The translations under genes and the position numbers were made by a program. The notes under the pieces were generated by a model. That model had not been told where the DNA came from, did not search any database, and worked only from the letters and a program-made list of their open reading frames with translations. From the NCBI GenBank assembly GCA_947498935.1, contig CANMMM010000012.1, positions 62,001-126,000 of the forward strand: 64,000 nucleotides of DNA. The letters are read 5' to 3'. Below, piece by piece: positions 38,095-48,000 of the stretch (its first letter is position 1; each line of letters opens with the position of its first letter). Source of the DNA: an uncultured Aquimarina sp. (GTDB lineage: Bacteria > Bacteroidota > Bacteroidia > Flavobacteriales > Flavobacteriaceae).

Positions 38095-38883
38095 CTATTC
38101 AGACAGTAGTTTCGTGTGCACCTCTTTATTTCCTGTCAAAAAATTGGAAACATCCTTACCCCAAATCTGATAGGCTAACTTAGAGGCATGAAACCCATCA
38201 CTAAAAAATTCACTTGGAGCAGCATCTAAATCAAATCGCTGTATATAATCCTGATACGTAATCTTACGAGAATAGTAATACACTCCTTGCTCTCTCTTTA
38301 CCAATGTTTTGAGTTCATCACTAAATATATCCATCAGATTACCCATGATAAATTTTATCAAGGAAGTAAAAGAAGGTATTTCTTGTATTGGAGGCATATT
38401 TACAAAGACGATAGGCTGCTCTTTATACCGTACTCTTATATCAGAGATTAATTCCTTGATATTGCTCGTCCAATCGCTAAGACTCGTTAGTTTAAAAGCA
38501 TCATTCCCTCCTACACCAATCACAATGAGATCTAATATTTCTTCGTCTATATTCGGAATTAATTCATCCTTAACTTTTGCAGCCGTATAACCACTTTTGG
38601 CATATACTTTCCAAGTTACATTTGCATTCAATTTTGAGGCCAATTCATTCGCTAAAGTCCCTACAAAACCCTCTTCATGTGTCGCTACTCCCACACCAGC
38701 CATGCTACTATCGCCTACGGTTATTAATCGAAGCGTTTTAGTAGTGTTTTTAGTACTTGTACCTGTAAGTTGACTGGCTTCTGGAAGTCGTGGAATTTTT
38801 TTTCTTATACGCTTTCCTTGAAAATACAATACTGGTAATAAAGGTACTACCATAATAGCGCCTAGTACATACTTAAAGTTCAT
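38095..38883 (-). CDS. Membrane-anchored SGNH/GDSL hydrolase
   Basis: A 262-aa protein. An N-terminal hydrophobic segment (~5-21) followed by KRIRKK is likely a membrane anchor or uncleaved signal. The SGNH blocks are all present: GDSSMAG (~57, Ser nucleophile), GVGGND (~124) and DGFH (~228; Asp and His). Such enzymes cleave or transfer esters. Lying between the AT-ER and giant PKS genes on the same strand, it may modify or deacylate the polyketide or an acyl precursor, but a general esterase role is equally possible. Confidence 0.8.
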   Translation of the reverse strand: MNFKYVLGAIMVVPLLPVLYFQGKRIRKKIPRLPEASQLTGTSTKNTTKTLRLITVGDSSMAGVGVATHEEGFVGTLANELASKLNANVTWKVYAKSGYTAAKVKDELIPNIDEEILDLIVIGVGGNDAFKLTSLSDWTSNIKELISDIRVRYKEQPIVFVNMPPIQEIPSFTSLIKFIMGNLMDIFSDELKTLVKREQGVYYYSRKITYQDYIQRFDLDAAPSEFFSDGFHASKLAYQIWGKDVSNFLTGNKEVHTKLLSE

Positions 38884-38975
38884 TTTTTTTCTGATTTATG
38901 CGATACAATTATTGAAGTTTCTTAAATGTATACAATTATATCGCTTGCAGGCACGAATCGCACTAAAATTTATTG

Positions 38976-41297
38976 TTAAATTAAAGCCTCTGATGGGGTT
39001 GCATACATCTGCGAAGCGTTCTTTTCTATAATTTGAGCAGCCTCTTCCATCATTTTAATGCCTATATGATCTGAATGACGATTTTTCCAACTCTCCAGAT
39101 CCGTTCCTTTTACCCATTGATTAAAAGCCCCTAATGCGGGTCCTGTGTGTACCTGGAAATTTACTTTTTCGCTTGCCGTTCCCGTAAATGATACCCTACT
39201 AGAGTATCCAAAATACCATCGGAATACCAATGCCATTTTTTTCTTGCCATTTGATTCCGCTTCTTTGATGACAGCTTCTTCGCCTTTGTTACGTAAGTAC
39301 TCCTTCGTCTCTTCCCATATCGCATGGATACTTTTCTTAAAATATGATTTTTCTAATTGCGCTATTGTCTTGGCTGGAATCTCATCAAGAGAGGTATATT
39401 GATTGTAGAGCGTATATAATTTATTGGCTCTTGCTGGAAACAAGACCCCTTTCTTAAGCACTTGTACCTTTGCTCCGATTTCGAACATATCGCCTGCGGG
39501 CGCATACTCTGTATCCTGAACATTAATTTCTTGTAGCATGTCTTTTACCAAGTCACTAATTCCCGATTCGACCGTACATTGATTGATCGATCCTGTAACG
39601 ACAAAGTCTGCACCCATAATAAAGGCACAAGCCACAGCCTGAGGAGTACCGATACCTCCTGCCAATCCAATGCTAATGGATTTCGTGTACGCAAATTCTG
39701 TTTCTATCGTAGTTCTTAGACTTTGGATCGATGGCAATAATACCAAAGCCACACCTCCATCGGTATGTCCTCCCGAATCTGCCTCTACACAAATAGCATG
39801 ACTCATAGGAACTTCCTTAGCCATTAATGCCTCTTCTTGAGTAATTAGATTGTCATCTAGCAGCTTTTGTACAATTCTTTCTGGAGCAGGTCGCATAAAC
39901 CCTTCAGCCACTTCGGGTCTAGATATTTTAGCGATGATCTTATGATCGCAAACGATCATTCCATTACTCTCTTTTCTTAGCCCCTTTAATCGATAATACA
40001 CCAATGATGGTGTCATCTGCATAAACGCAGAGGCTTCTATCGTTTTTATCTTATACTTTAGATACAATGCGATCGTTTGCATCTCGAAATTTGGATGCTC
40101 TAGGTTATGAAGTAGATTCATCCCATAAGCTTCTCCATTCACCAATTCACTTTGTATATAAGTAATATTGGTTTCTATTTCTTCTAATGACATTCCCCCA
40201 GTGCCAAGAAATCCCATCATTTTAGCCTTTCCCATACGAACTACAAGCTCCTTAGAAGCGATCCCTCTATACATAGCGCCCGTGATGTATGCGTATTTTA
40301 ATCCATATGATTTGCGAAAACTAGCACTGCCTAAGCTCATCTGTGATGTTTCACTAGTATTACTAGTATTCTCCTTCTTGTCGATAGAAGCTGTACGATG
40401 CTTCTCCGATGTAGCCATTCTAGCATTTTGTAATACTACTTCTTGATCTGCTGTAATTGGGTCACACTTCTCCTGTATCTCTTTGACCATTTTAGTGAGA
40501 ATGGAACTTCCTATCTCTTCATAAGTATCGACACCTTTGCCCATTAAAAATCTAATTGAGTCTATCCAACGAACAGGACTCGCTATTTGCTTACTCAATA
40601 AATCTGTAATCGTATCACTGTTATAAGGAAAACCAGTTACATTAGAAATCACTGGTGTTTGTAATGGCTGAAACTTAAATTGTTTTAAAAAAACAGCAAA
40701 CTCTTCTGCAGCTGATTTCATGTATCTAGAATGAAAAGGAGCTGTTACGAATAGTGGAATAATCTTTATGCCATCATTATCAAAATCAGTAACTACTTTC
40801 TGTATCGCATCCTGAGGCCCTGAAATAACAATTTGTGTGGGGGTATTAAAATTCGCTATATCTATTTCGTCGTATCCTCCCGTCTCTAATTTGTTTTGTA
40901 ACGACTCTACATCCATTCCCAGTACTGCTGCCATTCCTCCTCCAGATGCCGATGCCATTAACGCTCCTCTTTTCTGAACTAATCTAAGCCCTGTTTCAAA
41001 ATCAAAAGCACCTGCTGCTAGTAGCGCATTGTACTCTCCTAAGCTATGACCTATGAGATAATCAGGAGAAGCATCCTGTAGCCGCTTATCATATGTCAAG
41101 GCATTCACAACATATAAAGCGGGCTGCGTAAATTGAGTTTTACCCAATTCTTTTCTAGGGTCTTTAAGACATAATTCTTCTAAATCGTAGCCAAGAATAG
41201 CAGAGGCTTGTTGTACTTTTTGCTTATATAATGGAAATAAATCTTTACCCATTCCCCTATATTGAGACCCTTGACCTGGGAACATAATTGTTTTCAT
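38976..41297 (-). CDS. Bifunctional trans-acting acyltransferase-enoylreductase (AT-ER)
   Basis: A 773-aa protein. The AT domain (~1-290) has GQGSQYRGMG, Ser85 in GHSLGE, the malonyl-binding Arg110 and His189 in APFHS, so it should load malonyl units onto the AT-less PKS modules. The C-terminal ~320-765 is a PfaD-type flavin enoylreductase (YITGAMYRGIAS, GLAGGIGTP, GADFVVTGSINQ). Fused AT-ER proteins of the PksE kind are standard in trans-AT clusters. The ER would have to act in trans, since no PKS module carries one. It is the only canonical AT of the window. Confidence 0.94.
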   Translation of the reverse strand: MKTIMFPGQGSQYRGMGKDLFPLYKQKVQQASAILGYDLEELCLKDPRKELGKTQFTQPALYVVNALTYDKRLQDASPDYLIGHSLGEYNALLAAGAFDFETGLRLVQKRGALMASASGGGMAAVLGMDVESLQNKLETGGYDEIDIANFNTPTQIVISGPQDAIQKVVTDFDNDGIKIIPLFVTAPFHSRYMKSAAEEFAVFLKQFKFQPLQTPVISNVTGFPYNSDTITDLLSKQIASPVRWIDSIRFLMGKGVDTYEEIGSSILTKMVKEIQEKCDPITADQEVVLQNARMATSEKHRTASIDKKENTSNTSETSQMSLGSASFRKSYGLKYAYITGAMYRGIASKELVVRMGKAKMMGFLGTGGMSLEEIETNITYIQSELVNGEAYGMNLLHNLEHPNFEMQTIALYLKYKIKTIEASAFMQMTPSLVYYRLKGLRKESNGMIVCDHKIIAKISRPEVAEGFMRPAPERIVQKLLDDNLITQEEALMAKEVPMSHAICVEADSGGHTDGGVALVLLPSIQSLRTTIETEFAYTKSISIGLAGGIGTPQAVACAFIMGADFVVTGSINQCTVESGISDLVKDMLQEINVQDTEYAPAGDMFEIGAKVQVLKKGVLFPARANKLYTLYNQYTSLDEIPAKTIAQLEKSYFKKSIHAIWEETKEYLRNKGEEAVIKEAESNGKKKMALVFRWYFGYSSRVSFTGTASEKVNFQVHTGPALGAFNQWVKGTDLESWKNRHSDHIGIKMMEEAAQIIEKNASQMYATPSEALI

Positions 41298-41323
41298 AAT
41301 ATGATATGTGTGTTTTGATTACT

Positions 41324-41461
41324 GAAGTGGTTTACACTTTTTTTGATTTCAACGAACATCGCAAGATGTTGTGACCAAATGCCGTATTTTTTTGTTGTAT
41401 AGCAGCACTACGGAATTAAAAAATTGCAAAGTCTGGGTGCAAAAGATCGTTTTATAACAAA
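41324..41461 (+). repeat. MITE-like element, family B copy 4 (right end missing)
   Basis: Begins GAAGTGGTTTACACTTTTTT and runs through the TTGTATAGCAGCACTACGGAA tip, but stops after GATCGTTTTATAACAA and joins repeat C directly. It therefore lacks the terminal inverted repeat on that side. Confidence 0.75.
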
Positions 41462-41487
41462 GAACTTATCTTGACTTTTTCTTTTCT
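41460..41487. repeat. Short repeat family C, copy 3
   Basis: AGAACTTATCTTGACTTTTTC, one base different from copies 1 and 2. It abuts the truncated repeat B and is followed by repeat A copy 4. Confidence 0.55.
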
Positions 41488-41544
41488 GTAAAAGGTGAAT
41501 ATCGCCTAATGCTACTTTGTGATCTTAACGAGTGTTATTGATTT

Positions 41545-41634
41545 GCGTTAGGGATTGCAGTGGAAATCCCACAGCCCGACGATAGGAGGTGCGAGGAATT
41601 GTAACGGAAAGCCCGACCCTTGGGTAACGCCCTA
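41545..41634 (+). repeat. Repeat family A, copy 4
   Basis: Same subtype as copy 1: GCGTTAGGGATTGCAGTGG...GAGGAATTGTAACGG...TAACGCCCTAA. It lies 43 bp downstream of the halogenase-like gene stop. Confidence 0.85.
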
Positions 41635-41676
41635 AAAATAATAAGGGAAGACTAAACTAAAGACGGGCTTACTATA

Positions 41677-42738
41677 TTACTTTCCTTTCCATCCCATTTT
41701 CTCGTAGCTTACATAGTTTTTTCGTAATTTCTTATCCGAAATCACAACCTCATTACTTTCTACATCATTACCATAGCTACTCAATCGCTCTGTGCGCATA
41801 GATTGTACTAAATCATAACAAGGGTTTTGGCGGATGTATTCATTTTGTATTTCCCATCGAGTTGCCACAGCGATCGTCGCAGAAGCTTGGTTATCGATCG
41901 CATGCCACCACCATGGTGGATTAAATAACACATCTCCTGGCTCTAAAATAATAGACAACTTAGGAATCCGATTGTATAAGGGAGTATTGGCTTCTATAAA
42001 TCCTTTGGGCGAACGATGTTTCACAAAAGAGCCTACAAAATAGCCTTTATTCATCAGCGTTGTGCCCATCGCTACAGAATATTTAGGGTGTACAAAACTC
42101 CATTTTTTACGTCCGTATATATTAAAAAAGCAATTCAACTCATTAGCACAGTGATATACAGCTCCTGTGCCTAAACCTCCGAAAAACAACTGGGCGATAC
42201 GGTGGTAATTTGCATAACCATCTAAATAATTTTCTACCTTTTCTACTCCTAAATGATCATGAAGTTCTGGATAGTGATTAAATATATCAGACATGTTTTC
42301 GATATACGCTCGATTCTTACTTCCTGAAATAATTTGATCTACAAAATCAGCTAGATTCGTTCCTAAATCATTCACAATCTTTTCTGTAGAGGTAAAAAAT
42401 ATTTTATAGTCGCCATAATTTTCTTTGAAAAAATCTGGCGTCCATAACTTTACAGAATCATGCGTTTTCCCATAGCCACGGATTACGATCGGACGAATGT
42501 CTTCTTTGTATAATTTCATGAGATCTCCCTGAGATAATTCACCCGCCTCATAGGTCTCTATTTCTTGTTCTGGTTCTTCTAAAATGGGTAATGATGCAGC
42601 TAATTCCTTTTCTAAATCTTTCATCTCTTCCTGAAATAGTTCTGGATCTTGAAAAAAGTTTCTTAGATAAAAAAGTCGGTCATACGCCTTAGAAAATTCT
42701 TTTGGGATATCTACTGATTCATAAAATCTATTGGTCAT
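41677..42738 (-). CDS. JmjC/cupin-8-fold Fe(II)/2OG enzyme with HxA site, probable radical halogenase
   Basis: A 353-aa protein with a Cupin_8/JmjC core (~90-310). Compared with FIH (HxD...K...H), it has His196, Ala198 where the metal-binding Asp should be, Lys211 at exactly the FIH spacing (+15) for 2-oxoglutarate, and distal His279 in PPWWWHAIDN. Loss of the carboxylate while keeping both His and the Lys is what distinguishes Fe(II)/2OG halogenases (chloride takes the open site) from hydroxylases. It lies 3 nt after a free ACP gene, so a carrier-bound substrate is likely. The oocydin halogenase OocP is the closest concept I know. A dead pseudo-oxygenase is the main alternative. Confidence 0.78.
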   Translation of the reverse strand: MTNRFYESVDIPKEFSKAYDRLFYLRNFFQDPELFQEEMKDLEKELAASLPILEEPEQEIETYEAGELSQGDLMKLYKEDIRPIVIRGYGKTHDSVKLWTPDFFKENYGDYKIFFTSTEKIVNDLGTNLADFVDQIISGSKNRAYIENMSDIFNHYPELHDHLGVEKVENYLDGYANYHRIAQLFFGGLGTGAVYHCANELNCFFNIYGRKKWSFVHPKYSVAMGTTLMNKGYFVGSFVKHRSPKGFIEANTPLYNRIPKLSIILEPGDVLFNPPWWWHAIDNQASATIAVATRWEIQNEYIRQNPCYDLVQSMRTERLSSYGNDVESNEVVISDKKLRKNYVSYEKMGWKGK

Positions 42739-42740
42739 AA

Positions 42741-42992
42741 TTAAACAGCTTTAAGAGTTAATTTTTGGTAAATAAAAGCAGCAGCTTCATTGAGTGTTTG
42801 ATGATTTAGTAATTCATCCACTTTTAGTTCGCAATTATAGTTTTCATGAATTTTAGTCAAAATCTTTACTAAAGTGGTAGATTCTAGCCCAAAATCAGAA
42901 AACAAAGTATCTTCTTCTAATTCTTCCCTTTCCATATACATAGCCTCACATATCTGAGCTGCTAAGTATTCTTTGATTTCTTCTTGTTTCAT
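42741..42992 (-). CDS. Free-standing acyl carrier protein beside the halogenase
   Basis: An 83-aa ACP with the carrier motif DFGLESTTLVK (Glu instead of Asp before the Ser). It sits between the 77-aa orphan (7-nt gap) and the halogenase-like gene (2-nt gap), right after a PKS that ends with a KS lacking its own ACP. It is therefore probably the missing carrier of that split module and the platform for halogenation. Confidence 0.88.
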   Translation of the reverse strand: MKQEEIKEYLAAQICEAMYMEREELEEDTLFSDFGLESTTLVKILTKIHENYNCELKVDELLNHQTLNEAAAFIYQKLTLKAV

Positions 42993-42999
42993 ATCATTA

Positions 43000-43233
43000 C
43001 TATTTTAATAAGGTTTCTATTTCATTATGCAATGGAAAAATGGCATCTACATCAATCTCTTCCATATTATTCTGCGTAATAAACTCTTGCACTAATTCTC
43101 TTAGTTTTAGCATGGATACTACAAAGGGTTTGTGTGCATCGCTATTGATATCACCTCCGTAATTTTTATCCGCCAACAGGCTTCCGGCATACATAGATTC
43201 TGCTATGATTTGCTGTAATTGTTTTTCTTTCAT
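43000..43233 (-). CDS. 77-aa protein of unknown function, possible halogenase partner
   Basis: A small, acidic, mostly helical-looking protein with no signal peptide or known motif. It starts 3 nt after the stop of the loading PKS and ends 7 nt before the free ACP, so it is certainly part of the same translational block. In the oocydin pathway the halogenase OocP works as a heterocomplex with OocQ, a protein lacking characterised homologues; this orphan occupies a comparable place. I cannot confirm sequence similarity. It could instead be a docking or scaffold protein. Confidence 0.75.
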   Translation of the reverse strand: MKEKQLQQIIAESMYAGSLLADKNYGGDINSDAHKPFVVSMLKLRELVQEFITQNNMEEIDVDAIFPLHNEIETLLK

Positions 43234-43236
43234 AAT

Positions 43237-45030
43237 TTATATATCTAACATTAAGTATTCACTTGTGTACACTGATTCGGTTGTGGGGGTAGTCATTACA
43301 GGTCGCTGTTCTTTTGGTTGCTGGGATATCCAAAATGATCTCCTCTTATCCATCGGATAGGTCGGATATCCATACCTCTGAAGTGAAGTAATCCCCCAGT
43401 CTACTTCGCCTGTAGCTACCCATTGTACTGCCTGCATATCACTGTCATCTACTTGTGTGGTAACAGCGGGTAGCTGTAATGACTTACTACCATATATGTT
43501 AGTGCTGGGTACTGTGTCTGTAAAATTTTGCAAAGCAGTGATCAACTCCTTTACATTGTCTGCAGGTATCGCCAATCTAGTGTTCATGACTTCTCTGTGA
43601 AGCTGATAACTGGCTAAAAAATGATCGTAATTAAACCATGCTTGTTCTGAATTGGTTTGTAAATACGCTAGGATATCTTCTGCATATACGCGCAGTACAT
43701 ATGCGGATTGACCAGACAGCACAAAAATGTTTTTAACTTCTTCTTGTACCTGTAATGCTTTCTCTTCATTAGCTGCTTCTAAAATCAAGAAAGCAGAAAC
43801 TCCTCCTATTCCATAAGAGTGTAATCCTATCGTACTTTTATGCACTTCTGTTTCAGATAGCTTTTGATCTTCAGAACTGATGGAGAACGGTGCTAGATTA
43901 CAGTTAGGATGCACCTCTCCCATTCCCTTAATTCCATGCATTTTATGGTGTCGAAGCGTTAGAATCGATTTTAAAATTGCAGCTCCCCCAGAAGCAGCTT
44001 CTAAATGGCCTATCGCACTTTTAGCACCTCCAATAATACATTTCGTAGCAGTGCTTCTTTTTCTCTCTGCAAAAACTTCTTGGAATGCTTGTAATTCACT
44101 CTCATCTCCATAAGGCATGCCTGTACCATGTGTTTCTATAGCTGCAATGGCATTGATGTCTACTGCTGCATCATCTAGCGCATTCATAAATGCTTTTTTA
44201 TGAGACGGCACGTTAGGAGAAGTGATATTAAGGGAGCGACCTCCATGTGCTACGCCTGCTCCTTTGATATATGCATAGACTTGATCTTGATCCAGTGCTG
44301 CCAATGATTTTTCTTTGATGATCATACTACATACACCTTCTGATCTCACATATCCGTCTGCCATTGCATCAAAAGGCAATGTGCGCTCTTTAGTAGTCAG
44401 AATTCCCTGAGCTAATTGCTCCTGAAATGTAAAAGGAAGTAAATTGGCCTGTACACCTGCAATAATGGCTTGATCACATTCTCCCCTTCGTATGGCATCT
44501 ACAGCTTTCTTTACTCCTACAAAAAAGCTAGAACAGGCGGTATCTATCGTTTCGCTAACTCCAGATAGATCAAAAAAGTTAGAAATCCGATTGGCACTTA
44601 TATATCTTTTTACCCCTCTACCACTAAACTCATCTACCTTACTATCATACTTTACAATATCTGCATAATCCACCCCATTGATTGCTACAAAAACGGCTGT
44701 TCGCTTTTTAGAAAACTCCCCTCTTGTATACCCTGCATTTTCTATAGATTTCCAAACACTTTGTAACAGTAGTTTATGCTGTGGATCCATAAGCATGGCT
44801 TCTCTGATCGAAATCTTAAATAACTTGTGATCGAAACGCAGCATGCTGTCCAAAAAATTTCCTTTAAAACTTGTAGGAGATAACCCCTCTCTATAATGTA
44901 GTGGTAATTGTTCCCATCGTTCTTCTGGAAAAGTTCTTACCTGATATGCTTCGGATTCGAATAGTGTACTTAGTTTTTCGATAGTATCAGCTTTGGCTAT
45001 TTCTATATCTATGCCTATGATCGCTATGTC
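43237..45030 (-). other. C-terminal KS of a split module
   Basis: KS with Cys1344 in TACSSFF, ETHGTGM and KSAIGHLEAASG, then a ~170-residue post-KS linker and the protein end. The module continues on a different polypeptide. Confidence 0.8.
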
Positions 45031-48000
45031 TTTTTTCTCTTCTACAGGAGTATTTCTTTTCTCTTGCTGATCCTCTTTCTGAACTTGATTATCATTCCCT
45101 ACTTTATGATCGAGTTCTTCGGTAATGAATGTTTCGATTTCAGCAATCGTTAGATAGGACTGTAATTCCATAGGTCTTATCTCTAGATCAAAGGTGGTAT
45201 TGATAGCATTTGCTAATTGATTCATCTGAATAGAATCAATGCCGTAATCCGAAATAAATTCATCTTTGTTTAAATCGGACGCTTCTAGATGTACAAACCC
45301 ACTAATCTGTTTTCTGATAAAGGCATCAACAGACAAGTGCTCAGTACTTCTATCTTTTGGAGTTTGAGCAGTAGCGGCGATTGCTGTATCTTCTATCCAA
45401 TAGCGTTTTCTAACAAAGGGGTACGAAGGCAAGTTGATTTTCTGAGGCTTGTTATCAGCAGTGTATAACAAACTCCAATCTATCGCTACGCCTTGCACCC
45501 ATAATTGGATCAAAGCATCTGCTTCCCTCTGTTTTAATAATTTATCTAGATCTTGACCTTTGATTTTTTTATCTAAATCGCCTTCCTGATGATTGGTAGT
45601 CGATGCTTTTTTAAGCTTCCCTTTTTGATAATTAAGCAAGTCTTTTTTTAGTTGAGTACTTGTTTTCGTGCGAAATGCTAGGCGTTCTTTCATATGGGAT
45701 CTGCCTATCTGTAATGTATATGCCAGATCATAAAGATCAATTGATGTTTGTGCTGTAAGGTATTCGATCAACTGAGCTACTCGCTGGTCTAATTGCGCTT
45801 TGGTATGTGCTGATATTACAATAATCGCTGGATCATCGCTTTTATATTTTTTGATTTTTTCTTGGGTATACGCTTCTACGATGACGTGCGCATTTGCCCC
45901 TCCAAAACCAAAAGAACTAACTCCTGCAATTCTTGTATGATTTGCTGCTATTTCCCAATCAGCCGTTTCTTTTACTAGATAAAATGGGGTTTCTGCTACT
46001 TCTATATATTTATTTTGTGTCTCTAGATGTGGATTCCCAGGCAGTGTTTTGTGTTTCATACTCAATAGCACTTTGATAAGTCCCATCACTCCTGCTGCTG
46101 CTTCTAGGTGTCCTATATTTGTTTTAATACTACCTATGCCACAATGTTTTTTAGTAGGGATTTCTAGCCCCTGATTGTGGTATAGTGTCGCAAATGCAGA
46201 TTTGATCCCTTCTATTTCTATAGGATCTCCAAGTGGAGTTCCTGTACCATGCGCCTCAATATAACTTACTGCTTCTGGATTTTGTATCCCAGAGGATCGA
46301 TAGGCTGCTAATAAGAGTTCTTTTTGAGCCTTTGCATTTGGTGTCGTTAAAGTATTGGCTTTGCCGCCATGATTTACCGAACTTCCTTTGATCGTTCCAT
46401 AAATAGGATCTCCATCGCGCTTCGCATCACTTAGTTTTTTTAATACAATCATACCTACACCTTCACTCCGTACATATCCATTGGCACGTTCATCGAAGGT
46501 TTTGCAATTCCCATCCTCACTTAACATACCTGCCTGATTATATGATAAGGTCACTTCGGGATTGAGAATCGTATTCACGCCCCCTACAATAGCCATGTTA
46601 CACGATGTATCTTGTATCGATTTTACCGCTTCATGTAATGCGACTAATGATGAGGAACAAGCAGTGTCTATAGCTTTACTAGGCCCATGGATATCTAAAG
46701 CATATGAAACTCGGTTTGCCAAAATAGAATGTGATGCGCCTATGCTATCATACGCTACTATAGATGCTTTATCAACTCCCTTCCTCAATGCACTGTAATC
46801 AGTACCAGAAACTCCTATAAAAACACCTGTATTACTGCCTGTAATAGCATCTGTAGAGATTGCAGCATCTTCTAAAGCAGCGTATACCGATTCTAAAACA
46901 ATACGCTGCTGAGGATCCATCAATGTAGCTTCCTGAGGTGAAATGCCAAAAAAGTCTGCATCGAACTTATCAATATCAGTGATATGACCTCCATAGTAAA
47001 CACTTTCATGCTTTGGATTGATACCTTTCCATATCGACCAATTCAAGCGTTCTTCTGGAGTCCTAGTGATCGCAGACTCATTATCATAAAGAAGTTTCCA
47101 TAATGCTTCTTTAGTAGTGGCTCCGGGTACTCTAAAAGACATTCCTACGATAGCTATAGCATCGGAGTCTTTTGCTTCTGAAACAGTCTCAGATTGTTGT
47201 TTCGATATATGATCCTCCTCCGCTAACTGATCTCCTAGAAGATGAGACGTGATGGCATCTATAGTGTAGAGACCAAAAAACTTACTGGGATTACTCGATA
47301 AATGATAGGTGATATTCAGGTATTCCGAAAGCTCGGTTAGTGTAATAGATTCTATACCTACTTGCCTAAGATCTGTAGTGGTAGCTATCTGTAAGCTAGG
47401 AAACATGTTGTTTAAAAAATCATGTATAATGGTAGTTAGTTCTTGGCGAGTATATTCGAATTGCTTTCCTGTAGCATCGGATACTACTAGGCTTGTGTTT
47501 GGAGTCAATGTTCGTTTTGGATCGATTTTTATTTGAGATTGTAGCGCAGGATTTGTTTGTAAAAAAGCTTGCTCCTCTCCGACACTATGCTGTTGCTTTG
47601 CCTCTAAATCCAATTCTACAGGACGAACTATTTGTTTGACTGTATATATTTTTGCAATTAATTGTCCATCCTTAGTACGACGAAGTGAAGAACTCAATTG
47701 TATTTTATCTTGATCCAGATATTTACAGTCTTCTAATGCGTATACTAATTCTTCATTGGCATTCGCATTCCCATAGTAATGAATGTCTCTGGCAATACAA
47801 TAACTTGATTCTGCCCAGTTTTTCAAATCTTGATTTTTTGAAGCGTTTTCTTGGAAATAAAAACGTTCGCATTTATCATTAATCTTAGAATAGGATGCAA
47901 AGTACAGCAGTCCAACTCCGTTTATATCATCATAAGGGTCAATGATATAACGCTTTGAAAATATAGGTGTGCTTTCAATAGGAAATTTTGTTTGATAAAA

